NCBI GenBank assembly: GCA_009823505.1
Contig: VZQC01002907.1
Coordinates: 428,049-492,048, forward strand
Length of the DNA: 64,000 nt
Origin: Rhizomys pruinosus
Lineage: Eukaryota > Chordata > Mammalia > Rodentia > Spalacidae
Direction of reading: 5' to 3'
Both the position numbers and the translations under genes were made by a program. Shown one piece after another: positions 13,001 to 27,800 of this stretch (position 1 is the first letter of the stretch; each line of letters begins with the position of its first letter). The notes under the pieces are model-generated. The model saw only the letters and a list, made by a program, of their open reading frames with translations, was not told the origin of the DNA and did no database searches.

Positions 13001-16000
13001 AGTATCTACTGTAAAAAGCCCCACTATTTGATTCACAATTGAGTACACACTAACACGTCCAATTTCTACATATATCCCTATTTCTCAGATGTTACAAAAT
13101 AGCGAAGAAAAAGGTGATTAACCTAATACACTAATTCTAGAGTATAATTATATCTACTTTCATAGAAATATGTTAGACTTAAAGATTGAGAAGTAATATA
13201 AATGAAATCTAATTCCACTGGAAAGAACTTCATTTGAATTTAATCAGTTAGCTGTCATACATTAGGTGATAGCTACCATGCCAGTGGATGTGAAGTATAT
13301 GTCAATAAAGCTGCTAAAAACGAATAGGAAACTGGGGCTGGAGAGATGGCCTAGCCGTTGATAGCACCGACTGCTCTTGCAGAGGACCTGGGTTCGATCT
13401 GCAGCACCCACATGGTGGCTGACAACCGTTTTTAACTCCAGTTCCAGGGGAATCCAATGCCCTCTTCTGACCTCCACAGCATTGCACAACACGGGTGCAT
13501 AGAGCTACATGCAGACAGTACATTCGTACACATAAATAAACGAATAAATTTAAAATAAATAAAATCGAAAACTAACTATGGTGCTATAATCCTGGCACTT
13601 GGGAAGTAGAGGCAGGAGAGTCTAGAGTTCAAGTCCAATCTGGATTATCAGTCAAGTTTCAGTTGTTTGGAGAGACTTGTTCTCCCTCCTCAAAACACAC
13701 ACACACAAAACATGGAAGGAGGGAGGAAGAGATCCCTATTGTGAAAAGGCTCCTTTTTATAGTCAACAATGAAACATTAACAAAACATTTTGCAACAAAT
13801 GGTTTAGAAACAGTAGATAGTTTATTAGCATATCTGCCTCTCCTCGCTCTATCCTTTTGTGGCATATTAACTCATACTAATGTATGCAAGTTTTATTTTC
13901 TCTTCTTGGCAAATATATAAATCTTGCTTTTGGCAGCTTTGCTTTTTAAAGAAAAAAAAAGTCTGTTTTGTTTTTCTTTACCTTCCCAGCTTCCAGTTTC
14001 CCAGACAGCACCAACTATCCAAGGCGAGCCTCAGATCCCAGTTTCGACACAGCCCTCAGTTGTTCCAGTCCACTCTGGTGCTCATTTTCTCTCTATGGGA
14101 CAGCCACTCCCTACTTCCTTACTCCCTCAGTACTCTGTCTCTCAAATTCCCATATCTACTCATGTGTCTACGGCTCAGACAGGTTTCTCATCCCTTCCTA
14201 CAACGATAGCAGCTGGCTTTAATCAGCCTCTGCTCACCTTGGCTTCATCTGGCACCGCATCTTCGATCCCAGGGGGATCAACTGTAGTTCCTAATCAGCT
14301 TCCAGCCCTTCTGCAGCCTGTGAATCAGCTGCCAAGTCAGGTCCACCCACAGCTCCTACAGCCAACAGCTCAGTCCATGGGAATACCTGCTAATCTTGGA
14401 CAAGCTGCTGAGGGTCCACTTCCCTCTGGAGATGTTCTATACCAGGTATTGTGTTAGCAAATGAGAGGACACTAGAGGGTTTCATTCTAATGGCAGATCA
14501 TTAAGAACTTGAAAATCTACTAGTTGAGTGTCAGTTGTCATTCTCAAAATGGCAATGGCCATACTAAATTTTGGAGATACAACTTGGGAGGAAAGTTACC
14601 TCGATATCCAGCTAAATGGCTGGGTTTAGTTAATATTGTATACCAGACTGCTTTTTTGTGTATAGATGAAGTAAATAGAGTTGGCACCATGGTAATAACA
14701 AAAAAAAGTTCAGGCATAAAGCACCATTCTTTGCTATGTGCCCCCCCCCCTTTTTTTTGGCATGTCTGCTGATCTGCTAATTTCATGTCCCAACCTGCAC
14801 TAACTCACCTTCCTCATTTCTATCACAGGGCTTCCCATCTCGACTGCCACCACAATACCCAGGAGATTCAAATATTGCTCCCTCTTCCAACGTGGCTTCT
14901 GTTTGCATCCATTCTACAGTCCTAGCCCCTCCCATGCCGACAGAAGCACTGGCTGCACAAGGTTACTTTCCTACAGTAGTGCAGCCTTATGTGGAATCAA
15001 ATGTTTTGGTTCCTATGAGCGGTGTAGGAGGACAGGTTCAAGTGTCCCAACCAGCAGTGAGTTTAACGCAACAACCCCCCACTACATCCTCCCAGCAAGC
15101 AGTTCTGGAGGTAAATGGAATTATTGCATGTTTATATAGAAAACCGGTAAAAATGGGGTTTAAATTACAAAGGAAAAACATCTCCCTGGTTTAGTACTCA
15201 TTGGAGACTATGTCAAACTAATGTCTAAATGACTTTTTCTTACAGCAGAATGAAATGCCAATGTGGGGGCCTTGTTGCCACTGGCTGTTCTGTTGGGAAG
15301 TGAGTTTGCCTTGGAGAAGATTAACACTATTAGCACTTCACTTCTAGCTACTACTTTAGCCATTCTTCTCCTTCCACAAACTCTTGCCATTGGCAGTTCA
15401 TAAGAGTATCTTAGTCTGCTGTGCTCCCAGCAACCATTTTTGTCCTACTAGGATTTGAAAGTTCTGAATTCATCTTTGCACTTTGCTCTGCCTGCCCTAT
15501 TGCACATTCTGGTAAGATGCTGGCTGCATGGCAAGTTGTAGTTTCACAATGCCTAGTAAATAGGTTGGCTGGCCTCACAGCAGCAGTCTATACTAGAGAT
15601 TAGCTTTAGAAACTTCCTCTGAAATTTTAAGAACACTATAGATTTTTAATATCAGGAATTACTAGTAACTTTTTTGCTTCTAGGACTTAGGGGAGGGGTA
15701 ACAGGAAAAAGAAAAGGGAGCTTATTGAAGATGGTGAATGATAATATATGTAACTGCCAAGATTGGATTTCTCCTTTCTGTTCACAGAGTACCCAGGGAG
15801 TTTCTCAGGCTTCTCCTCCAGAACCAACTCCAATAGCACAGTCACAACCTACTCAGCCTGTCACATTGGTTTCTTCTGTAGATAGGTAAGTACACTAAAA
15901 CACATCTTTAAGTAGTGGTAGGCAGGGTGGTAGGCAACTTCAAAATGTCAGGCCTTTTAATCTCATACAATGAGCTTTCTCCCCCCCCCCAAAAGTGCGC

Positions 16001-18767
16001 ATTCAGATGTTGCTTCTGGTATGAGTGATGGCAATGAGAATGTCCCATCATCCAGTGGGAGACATGAAGGGAGAGCAACAAAACGTCATTATAGGAAATC
16101 TGTAAGGAGTCGCTCTCGTCATGAAAAGACTTCTCGCCCAAAACTAAGAATTTTGAATGTAAGTACTATTGATTTATAGCCTTCATATTATTAAAGGAAT
16201 TATGATACTTTGAATTTTAAAGATCATCAAATCCAAATCATTCATTTCATAAAATGATACCCTATTTTTGTTTTATATGTAATTTTTAATAGCAGCCTTT
16301 TCACTTAATTCACACCTTTTGGGGCGGGGGGTCTTTTTTGAGAGAGGGTTTCCCTGTAGCCCCAGCGGGCCTGAAACTCTATGTAGACCAGGCTGGCCTG
16401 GAACTCACAGAAATCTGCCTGCCTCTGCCTCCCCAGTGCTGGGATTAAAGGCGTGCACCACTACACCCAACTTTAATTTACACATTGTTTACTTGAAGGT
16501 GACATTGCTATAATAGAAAAAAAATTAAATCTTAAGACTCATGGGGCTTGAGATAGCTCAGAGGTTAACAACACTGGCTGCTCTTGCAGAGGACCTGGGT
16601 TCAATGCACATATGTTGACTATTAAAAACCATTTGGGGGCTGGAGAGATAGCCTAGCTGTTAAGAGCACCGACTGCTCTTGCAGAGGAACTGGGTTTGAT
16701 CCCCAGTATCCACATGGAGAACCGTCTTTAACTCATTCCAGGGGAATCCGACACCCCCTTCTGACCTCCGCGGCATTGCACAACATGGGTGCACAAATCT
16801 ACATGCAAATAGTACATTCATCATTCATACACATAAAAAATAAAAAAATAAAAAGCATAACTCCAGCTCTAGGGGACTCTTCTGATCTCTGTGGGCATTG
16901 CATGCCGTGAGTACACTTAATATTTGAAGGCAGTACACTCATACACAAAAATATTAAGGCTCAGGTGAATTACTTATTGAAGTGATTGCCTAAATGATTG
17001 TATCTTTATAGTAAGACACTTTTTACCTTTTAGAAAAAATATAGTCTTAATTTTTAGAGAAAAAAAAAAAAAAGACTTGTTTCCTGGTAGAAAGTGAAAA
17101 AGCACCTCAAACACTGATATCTTCTCATAAGTTTTCAGATAGTATTAATGCAATGCTAAGGAAAATAGAGGTAACAGTGTACTCTCTCAAAATAGATATT
17201 TCTCAAATTCCTTTCTCTTTTTACGTTTCAAAAAAAGGAGACACTGATATCTTCTCATAAGTTTTCAGATAGTATTAATACAATATTAAGGAATAAAGGT
17301 AACAGTGTGCTTTCTCAAAATAGATATTTCTCAAATTCCTTTCTCTTTTTAGGTTTCAAATAAAGGAGACCGAGTAGTAGAATGTCAATTAGAGACTCAT
17401 AATCGGAAAATGGTTACATTCAAATTTGACCTAGATGGTGACAACCCTGAAGAAATTGCAACGATTATGGTATATCGCCATTTGGAATTCCATATTTTTT
17501 TCTGCTGTATTTGATCTGAAGTACCTTTCCTATCTTTTGTTCCAGTTTCATTTAGATAACTATAAATTTTAATTTCAGTTGAGAGTAAAACTGGCATACC
17601 CATTCTATGATTTAGAGATGTAAACTAATACGAAGGTATATAATAAGTGTTCAGGATCTTTAAAAGGGAAGAACTAGCTTAAATACCCAGTAAATAATAA
17701 TAGTTAATTTGCAAAACAGTAGCCAAAAAAAATGTTAGTTGAATGGTTTGAAGCCTAAGAAATGTACTAATAAGTTGAATGTCACATTTCTTTTACAGGT
17801 GAACAATGACTTTATTCTAGCAATAGAGAGAGAGTCTTTTGTGGCCCAAGTACGGGAAATTATTGAAAAGGCTGATGAAATGCTCAGTGAGGATGTCAGT
17901 GTGGAACCTGAGGGCGATCAGGGATTGGAGAGTCTACAAGGAAAGGATGGCTATGGCTTTTCCAGTTCTCAAGTAGGTTCACCATTCCTATAGTGAATCT
18001 GCTTATTTAAAATATTTCTATGTATACTGCCAAATTCACTAAGCAGAATATCCACTGATAATATATCAGCCCTGTGACTTAGAACAAGCACTCATGTTCT
18101 TGTCAAATGTGACAGTTTATTTTACCTAATCATGGAGATTGTGAATAAGAATGAATTTATTTTTCCTTGTTGTAGAAATTGGAAGGAGAATTCAAGCAAC
18201 CACTTCCTGCCTCTTCTATGCCACAACAAATAGGTGAATTTTATTTGCTTTTACTCTTTGACTTAAGAACTTGTGTATACCAGTAATTAAATCTAAATGG
18301 TTTGTTTTATCCAGGAATTCCTACCAGTTCTTTAACACAAGTTGTTCATTCTGCTGGAAGACGGTTTATAGTGAGTCCCGTGCCAGAAAGTCGATTACGA
18401 GAATCCAATGTTTTCAGCAGTGAAATAGCAGATACGGGTAAGGATTGACTTGGCCATATATCTAAGTAATCCTACAGCATTTCTTATATGGTGGAAGCAG
18501 TAGCTCATTATTACTTAAATGAACATAGAAAATTTAAGCAATAACAGACATAGAAGAAAAAAACAGGTAATAGGAGTATTAAAATAAAATCTAGCTGGAT
18601 GTGGTGGCGCATGCCTTTATCCCAGCACTCAGGAGACAGAGGCAGGCAGATCTCTGTGAGTTCAAGGCCAGCCTGGTCTACATACAGAGTTCCAGGACAC
18701 CTGGGGCTGCAGGTCAAAAAGACCAAAAATCTTTTAAAAAAATGAGTGGGTGGGTGGATGGATAGAT

Positions 18768-18822
<55 letters not shown>

Positions 18823-21800
18823 GATAAATAGGGTCTAGGGCTGGGCATGGTGCACAGGACTGTAATTCCTTTACTGGGGAGGCAGAGGAAAAGGAAGAAC
18901 CAGTTTGGGTGGTTCCATGAGACCACCCCCCCAAAATGCAGAAAGAACAGTCATACTAAATACAAACTGTACAGTTGCATTTGGGTTACTCCATGCATGT
19001 TTTCTGGAAGTATATATTCAGACAAGCTGAATCAAACTACTGTTTAACTTTACTATTTTGGAACATTTCGTTTCCTTGGGAAAATTTCAAACATTACTGA
19101 CATGTGGCAATGTCGATAAGCCAAAAAGAGGTCCTTAAGGACAATACTTGAATCTATCCTTTTAAAAACAAATTAATTTATTTTTGTTTTTTATTTTTTC
19201 TAGTTGCTGCCTCCACATCTCAGGGCCCTGGAATGAACTTATCTCACTCTGCTTCATCCCTTAGTCTTCAGCAGGCTTTTTCTGAACTTAAGCATGCCCA
19301 GATGGCTGAAGGACCCAGTACAGCACCTCCAAACTTCAGTCACATAGGACCGACATTTTCTCCTTTCTTGGCTAGTGTTACTGGTGGCCCAACCATAGCA
19401 GCAGCCACGCCTTCAGTGTCAGTCCCTGTAACAAGCAGCCCTCTTAATGACATTTCCACATCAGTAATTCAGTCTGAGGTTACAGTGCCCACTGAAAAAG
19501 CCATTGCCAGAGTTAGCACAAGCACAGATGTGGTAGCTTCAAGTGGTCTCCCTATACTGTCTGTGTCCGAGTCACCAACACTTTCCAGTGTGTTGTCAAG
19601 TACCACAGCACCTACAGTTGTCACAGTGTCTACAACGTCCCAGCCACTTCAGGCTCCTACATCTGGGAGTATTGTTTCCAATACAAGTACTTTTCCTTCT
19701 AGAACAGTTCCACCAGTTTCAACTCCTATAGTGGGTAGTGTGGCTGCTCCAAATGCTAATCCTCCAGCGGTTTTACAACAAGTTGCAGGCAGCACTACTG
19801 GAGTAGCTATAGTGACATCAGTCTCTACTACCATGCCATTGCCAAGCTTACCTTCACAGCCATCACTTCAGCTTAGCAGCAGCACCTCTCCTACTTTAGC
19901 TGAAACAGTGGTGGTTAGTGCACACTCACTAGACAAAACATCTCATAGCAGTACAGCTGGATTGGCTTTGTCTTTCTGTACACCGTCTTCCTCTTCCTCT
20001 CCTGGAACAGGAGTGTCAAGTTCTGTTTCTCAGCCTGGTGTAGTACATCCTTTGGTCATCTCATCAGCTGTAACTTCTACACCTGTCCTTCCCCAACCAG
20101 CAGGACCTACTTCTATTCCCTTATTACCCCAAGTTCCTAGTATTCCACCCTTGGTACAACCTGTTACTAATGTACCTGCAGTACAGCAGACACTCATTCA
20201 CAGTCAGCCCCAACCAGCTCTGCTTCCCAACCAACCCCACACTCACTGTCTAGAAATGGATACTGATACTCAGCCTAAAGCTCCTGGGATTGATGACATA
20301 AAGACTCTGGAGGAAAAGCTGAGATCTCTCTTTAGTGAACACAGCTCATCTGGAGCTCAGCATGCTTCTGTCTCACTAGAGACATCTCTAATAGGAGAGA
20401 CCACTGTCACACCAGGCATCCCCACCACTGCTGTTGCACCAAGTAAACTCATAACTTCTACTACAAGTACTTGCTTACCACCAACCAGTTTACCATTAGG
20501 AACAACTGGTTTACCAGTTATGCCAGTGGGCACACCTGGGCAAGTTTCTACCCCAGCCACATATGTTTCAGCCCTAGTCAGTACTGCAGCGGGAGCAAAA
20601 CCTGGAATTACTCCCTCAAAGCCATCTTTAACTAAGACTATGGTAAGATTCATTGTAAAATGAATAGATAAATGAAATTACTCCTCCCCTCCATAATTCC
20701 ATGTTTTGAACTCAGCCTTCCAAGTTAAAAATGTAGTTACAAAGGTATATAGCATATATTCTGGTCACTCAGCTTTAATATATTTGAACAGTAAGAATAA
20801 GACTTCTTCTTTTTTTTTTTTTTTTTTAATGTGGCAGGATTTTTAAATCTTTGTTGCACGATTTTTAAAATGTATAATTATTAGGTAAAATATATGCATT
20901 TCACTGGACCTTGTGGTTCCTGCCTATTATCCTAGCACTTGGGGGCTGCAATAAGTTATAGGGCTTTACAATGTTTCGGGCCAGCGTTGACTAAGGAGTA
21001 AGACTTTGTCTTAAAAAAAAAATGCAGAGTAGGGTATGATATTTTGTATGCCTATGATCTCAGCATTCAGGAGGCAGAGATAAAGGCCAGTGTGGTATAC
21101 ATAGCAAGTTCCAGGCCAGTTGAACCTATAGAGAGACACCTATCTCCAAAAAATGTAAAAAAAAAAAAAAAAAAAAGAAGTGGGGGGCGGGGGTGAGATT
21201 TTAAAAAGTTTAGAGCACTGGGGCTGGAGAGTGGCCTAGAAGTTAAGAGCGCCGACTGCTCTTGCAGAGGACCCGGGTTCGATCCCCAGCACCCACATGG
21301 CGGCTGAGAACCGTCTGTAACTCCAATTCCGAGAACTCCAGTTCCAGGGAATCCGACACCTCTTCTGACCCCGCGGCATTGCATGACACGGGTGCACAAA
21401 CCTACATGCGGACAGTACATTCATACACATACAAGAATAAATAAAAAATTTAAAAAAAAATTTAGAGCACTTCTCTTGCCAGGGACCCAAGTTTGGTTCC
21501 AAGTACCCATGTAAGGTGGCTTGTGACAACCTATAACTCCAGCTCCAAAGAATCTGACACCTTATTCTGGCCTCCACAGACACCTGCCTCAAGTGTACAT
21601 ACCTTTACCCAAACATACACCCATAAACATAGACTAATACCTTTTTAAAAACCAAAGAAGGGGGAAAAGTTACTTCTACTGGATATGTATAAGAATATAT
21701 TGTGTCTGAGTGCTGGAAAGAGATGGCTCAGCAATTAGGTTAATAGCATTGAGAGCTGTCACAGAGGACTCAGGTTCAAAATGACAGCTAAGAGCCATCT

Positions 21801-24800
21801 TGGGCCAGGCGTGGTGGTGCACACCTTTAATCCCAGCACTCAAGAGGCAGAGGCAGGCAGATCTCTGAGTTCCAAGCTAGCTGGGACTAAAGGTAGACCC
21901 TGGTCTCCCAAAAAAAAAAAAAAAAAAAAAGGGGGGGGGTGTTATTGTGTCCCAAGATGTAACAGTCTAAATCTACGAACAAGACACACATCTTTTAGTC
22001 AGTACTTGAGTTAATAAAAAGTTGGAAGTTGATGAAAATGATACAGAATAGGAAATTAACTCATTTTAGGAATCAAATAACATACTCTCTAATTCTGCTC
22101 CCACCCACCTTTTCTTTTGCCCCTGGGCAAAAGAAAAACAGAATGCTTGGATGTGGTGGTATATGTACCTGTAATCCTAACACTTTGGAAACTAAGGCAG
22201 ATAGGCCACTCTGACCTGCATTGCAAGAACTTTGCCATAAAACAAAATAATTCAACACACAGTTTTTACTGAATTTGCATTGATTTTTCACTTTCATAAA
22301 TTGATGTTTTTGGATTTTTCTGTTATAAGGCAGGGACTATCTATATAATCTTTACACTGACGAAATAGAAATTACTTAATCATTAAATTTTCTATGCCTT
22401 TTGGCATAGTTTTGGACTTGGCCCTTGATTAAACTAGCTTATTTTCTCTGAAAAGTCTTGTGTCTTGTACCATAGCAGATGAGTGGCTTTAAAAGATGTT
22501 GACTGTGCCTCTTATCTGCATAAAAACTTTGTTCTTTATGCCATTTCCTAATATTTTACTGTTTGATAGCCTTAAAGACAGATCACAGAATATAATGATA
22601 AAAGCATGCCATAACTGGACAAATTTTACTCTCTTCAGTCAAATTATCTGCTCTTCAGTGTATAGTCTTTTTCTTTAGTATCTCACGGATTTGAATTTCC
22701 CTTCATCGTAGGTGCTGCCAGTGGGTACTGAACTTCCAGCTGGTGCTCTACCCTGTGAGCAGTTGCCACCTTTTCCTGGACCTTCTCTAACCCAGGTACC
22801 CCTAATTTGGCAGATTACATTCCACACTCCTTTCCATCATAGACCTTGTATAAATTCTTTATTTTGTAATCTTGGCTTCTAGCACCTTTGGGCTGTAATC
22901 TCATAATATGTTTCTTCTAAAAAGATACAGGTTTTTTGTTCTTTTTTTTTGTTGTTCTTTTTGAGAAGAGTCTCCCTGTAGCCCCAGCTGTCCTGGAACT
23001 CACTCTGTAGACCAGGCTGGCCTTGAACTCACAAAAGATCCGCCTGCCTCCGCCTCCCAAGTGCCTAGGATTAAAGGTGTGCGCCACCAAGCCTGGCTAA
23101 AAAGATACAGTTTTAAACTAATCTGGCAGGATGTGGATGTGGTAGTGGTAGCGGTAGCATACACCTGTAATCTCAGCACTCAGGAGACATAGGCTGAAGG
23201 AATTTTTTCATATCTTATGTGGGAAAGAAATATCAAAGTGGACATTTTTCCATATAAACAAATCACTGTTTTTATAGAATACTGAAATTGCATCTTACAA
23301 GTATGATTTGGGCTAAAGAGATGGTCCAGTGGCTAAAACATTTGCCTACTAAGTGCAAAGACCCTAGTTTCATATCTCTAGTACTCACATGAATGCTATG
23401 TGTAATCCCAGCATTTGAAATGTGGATATAAGGGATCTCTGAAGCAAGCTGGCTACACTAGGTAAATTAGTGAGCGCTGGGTTCATGTGAGTAACCACAG
23501 CTCAGTATGTCAGGTGCAGAGCAATCAAAGAAGACAATTGATAGCAACCTTGAGCCTACACACACCCACATGCATGCATGCAGTTACATGTACATTTATG
23601 TACCACAGGCACACACAAAAAAACTTTTAAAGAAAAAAAGAATAAAGTTAACCTTAACTTGTATACCACTGTAGAAATAGAAAGGTTATATGTACAAATT
23701 TAACTGAGAATTCCTTGATCAGAAATGAAAACCAAGGGTTGGTAGACTTTAAACCTTGAAGCCCCTCCCATTCTAGGGAGCACTTCCTCACTATCTTATT
23801 AGGTCTATATTGGCTCTGTTTAAAAAGACAACAGAACCACACACCAACCCTGGTTGTAGAAGCCTGTGATCCCAATACTCTGGTAGGTCAGGCAAGAGAG
23901 TTGTAGGTATAAGGTCAGCTACGCTATATTATCAAGATACTGTTGGAACAGAAAGAAGTGGGAATCCATGGATAACTAATGCACCTTTTTCCTTTGAGTC
24001 TAAGGTGACAATTTGTTTTGGTTTTGGTTTTGGTTTTTTTTTTGAGACAGGGTCTCCCTGTAGACCAGGCTGACCTTGAACTCAGAAAGATCTGCCTGCC
24101 TCTGCCTCCCAAGTGCTGGGGTTAAACATGTGTGCCACCACACCTGACAGTTTGTTTTTCAATTGACTACCTGGTAAAGTAAATCATACTGGGATGATGT
24201 TTTATGAAAATATATCTAACTTTTATCTAAAAGTTACATGTCTTGCGCACAGCTTTGGTCCCAGTATTTGGAGGCAAAGGCAGACAGATCTCTGTGAGAG
24301 AGAGACCAGTCTGCTCTACATACTTAAATCGTTTCCTTGTCCCACTGCACCCTGTTACTAGTGTATTTAGTCAAATCCTCATAAGGAAAGTACTTGTTAT
24401 GAATCTACTCTAAACATGAAAAAGCTTCTGACTTATCCCTTGTCAGAAGCTTTTTCATAAGTAAAATTTGAAGGTTATTTTTTTGTTTGGTTGGGTGTTA
24501 TTTTGGTGTCCCCCCCCCTTTTTTTTTTTTTTTAGACAGAATCTCCCTCTAGCCTTAGCTGGCCTGGAACTCATAGAGATCTCCCACCTCTGTTTCTGGG
24601 CATGGGCCATAACACCAGGCCAATATAATTTTTTTTATTTATTTTATTTTATTTTATTTTATTTATTTATTTATTTTTTATTTTTTTTGAGACAGGGTCT
24701 CCCTGTAGCCCCAAGCTGTCCTGGAACTCACTCTGTAGACCAGGCTGGCCTTGAACTCAACAAAGATCCACCTGCCTCTGCCACCAGAGTGCTGGGATTA

Positions 24801-27800
24801 AAGGCATGCGCTGCCATGTGGGTGCTGGGAATCAAACCCCGGTCCTCTGCAAGAGCAGTCGGCGCTCTTAACCACTAGGCCATCTCTCCAGCCCTTGCTT
24901 TACTCATTTTAAGTTGATCCATAAAGATTTTTGCCACATAAACACATTAGTGCAAAGATACTTTTTTTGGGCATTTGACAGTCTAAAAAGTCTTTTTGAA
25001 AAGAGTTATTTGCTGGGTGTGATGGTGCACACCTTTAATCCTAGCACTTGGGAGGCAGAGGAGGCGGATCTTTGTGAGTTCAAGGCCAGCCTGATCTACA
25101 GAGGGAGTTCCAGGACAGCTGGGGCTACAGGGAGACCCTGTCTCGAAAAGACAAAAAAAAAAAAAAATCACACATATTGCTAGTGTGAATTTATCCCTAC
25201 TTCTTTGATCTCAATTTTCAGTGGAACATGATAATGTAAAAAACTTGGCTACAGTAGTCATTAACTCCAAGAGATGGTCCATTATGCTAGCCTAGCCATG
25301 AAATTTTATAAAAAGAATGTGTAAAATAAAAGCCTATAAATTGGGGTTATATTTTAACTCATTTCTCATTAGAAACATGCATTCAGAAGTTGAGCACCAT
25401 GATGTGGGAGATCCATCAAAACTAACTGAGACCAATCTGGGAACCATACATAGCAGGACCCAAAGGGGTCTTTTTTTTGTTTTTTTTTTTTTTGTCTTTT
25501 CGAGACAGGGTCTCCCTGTAGCCCCAGCTGACCTGGAACTCACTCTGTAGACCAGGCTGGACTTGAACTCACAAAGATCCGCCTGCCTCTGCCTCCCGAG
25601 TGCTAGGATTAAAGGTATGCGCCACCACGCCTGGCTCAGATTTTTTAAATTTATTTTTGTATGTGTATGAGTGTACTGTCTGCATGTAGGTTTGTGCACC
25701 CATGTCATGCAGTGCCGCAGAGGTCAGAAGAGGGTCTCGGATTCCCCTGGAACTGGAGTTCTCCTGGAATTGGAGTTACAGACAGTTCTCAGCCACCATG
25801 TGGGTGCTGGGGATCGAACCCAGGTCCTCTGCAAGAGCAGTCAGTGCTCCCAACCGCTTAGGCTATCTCTCCAGCCCCAGCAGTCAGATTTTTAAGGAAC
25901 TGTGAAGTATAAGAGAAGTGTGTAGTGTAAGGCTGATGGCTAGAGCCTGCAAATAGAGAAGAAAGAAGACAAGATGTAGGATTAGAGCTTGTGGCAAAGA
26001 TAGGAGGTATGTGCCTCCAATGTACAGTAGCAGTCAGGCAGAGTAAGTACCTTCTTACTGCCACCAGTAAAATGAAGGTAGTGCACACCTTAAGATCTGA
26101 AGAATAGAAGAATACTCTGAGTAGTGACAAGACATGTTAATGCCATCTCTTATTCAAAGAGAGGTTCTCAGAAAAGAGTATGAAATAGAGAAAGAGCCAG
26201 ACATAGTGCAGCATGCTTTTAATCCCAGCACTGAAGAGGCTGAGGCAAGAGACTAGCCTGGGTCATATAATAATTAAAAAAAAAAAATTGTGAAAAATAG
26301 TATGGAATAAAATTGATAGATCATTCTACATTTTTCAAACTGTATTTTTAGAGAAAACTAATTTTATTAACATCAAACATAAAAGGTAAGAAAGTGCCAG
26401 GCATGGTGGCACATACCCTTAAATCCCCGGACTTGCAGGTGAGTTCAAGGGCAGCCTGGTCTACAGAGTGAGTTCTAGTCCAGCTGGGGCTACAGGGAGG
26501 CCCTGTCTCAAAACCACCAAAAAAAAGCTAAGAAAGTGACTTTGAAGCTACAAAAACAATAAAATGTACTTTAATTCCTCGAAGGCACACAGTCTAGAAA
26601 AGCATCAAAGTGTTAATACTGAATTTTATTTTTTTAGTACTGAATTTTAATATACTGAGTTTTATATTCAGTATTATAACAAATATTGTGTTGTAATCAA
26701 AGCATAAAATAATATTTTCTATATAAATTGGCTATATAAAGTGACTCTGAGTGCTCAAGAACTGTAACTCTTTTTGTGTAGTCCCAGCAACCTCTAGAAG
26801 ATCTCGATGCTCAGTTAAGAAGAACACTTAGTCCAGAGAATATTACAGTGACATCTTCAGCTGGTGTAAGTTTTTATTTAAATCCTTCATAATCCACATG
26901 TATTTCTGGACCACGAACTTCTAAACGGTTAATACCCTAATTCCTATTCAGTATCATGTCAACAGAAATGAGAAAGATTGATGAAAGACTAACACTGATT
27001 CCCTAATGTAACTATGAAGAGACATCAAAGATGCTTGTTGACTTTCTTTTATTTTATTTTATTTTATTTTATTTTATTTATTTCTGTATGTGTATGAATG
27101 TACTGTCTGCATGCAGGTTTGTGCACCCGTGTCGTGCAATGCCGCAGAGGTCAGAAGAGGTTGTCGGATTCCCCTGGAACTGGAGTTCTCCTGGAATTGG
27201 AGTTTCAGACGGTTCTCAGCCGCCATGTGGGTGCTGGGGATCGAACCTGGGTCCTCTGCAAGAGCGGTCGGCGCTCTTAACTGCTAGGCCATCTCTCCAG
27301 CCCCGCTTGTTGACTTTCTTACACTGGATACATTACATAGCACATCAGTCTTAATCAGTTGGTATTTATTCTTTGGAGGAGACTAAAACCTCCTGTGACA
27401 GTATTTTGATTAACAATACTTTGAAAGCAATATTCAAGTTCCAATATTTAAATATCCTATAAGAGGTGCTGCAGAGATGGCTTAGCAGTTCTTGCAGAGG
27501 ACCAGAGTGAGCACCCCACAACCCCACCTTTCTGGCGTCCCTGGGAACCTATACCTATAAACACTCAAACAGTCCTGGGAAGAAAAACTAAGAAAGAACA
27601 CTTTTAGTCCCAGAACTCAGAAGGCAGAGGCAGGCAGATCTTTGCAAGTTCCAGGCCACCTGGGGCTATAGGAAGACCCTGTCTCAGACCAAAATAAGAA
27701 AAAAATTTCTGGGACAGGTGTGATAGCACACAACTTTAATCCAAGTGCTAGGGAGGCAGAGGCAGGTGGATCTCTGTGAGTTCAAGGCTAGCCTGGTCTA

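Noticed and set aside
18714..18934. Repeated [11 protein letters not shown] open frame, possible repeat protein or CRISPR-like array
   Set aside because: Translation of a GATA microsatellite; no spacers.
20357..20653. 98-codon antisense frame in the large WNK1 exon
   Set aside because: Shadow of the Thr/Val/Pro-rich coding strand; no independent features.
27031..27354. Recurrent open frames of 60-120 codons reading [14 protein letters not shown]... and [16 protein letters not shown]... at many places
   Set aside because: They are translations of B2 SINE copies, appear wherever a B2 lies on either strand, and share no start, splice or conservation signal. They are not genes.
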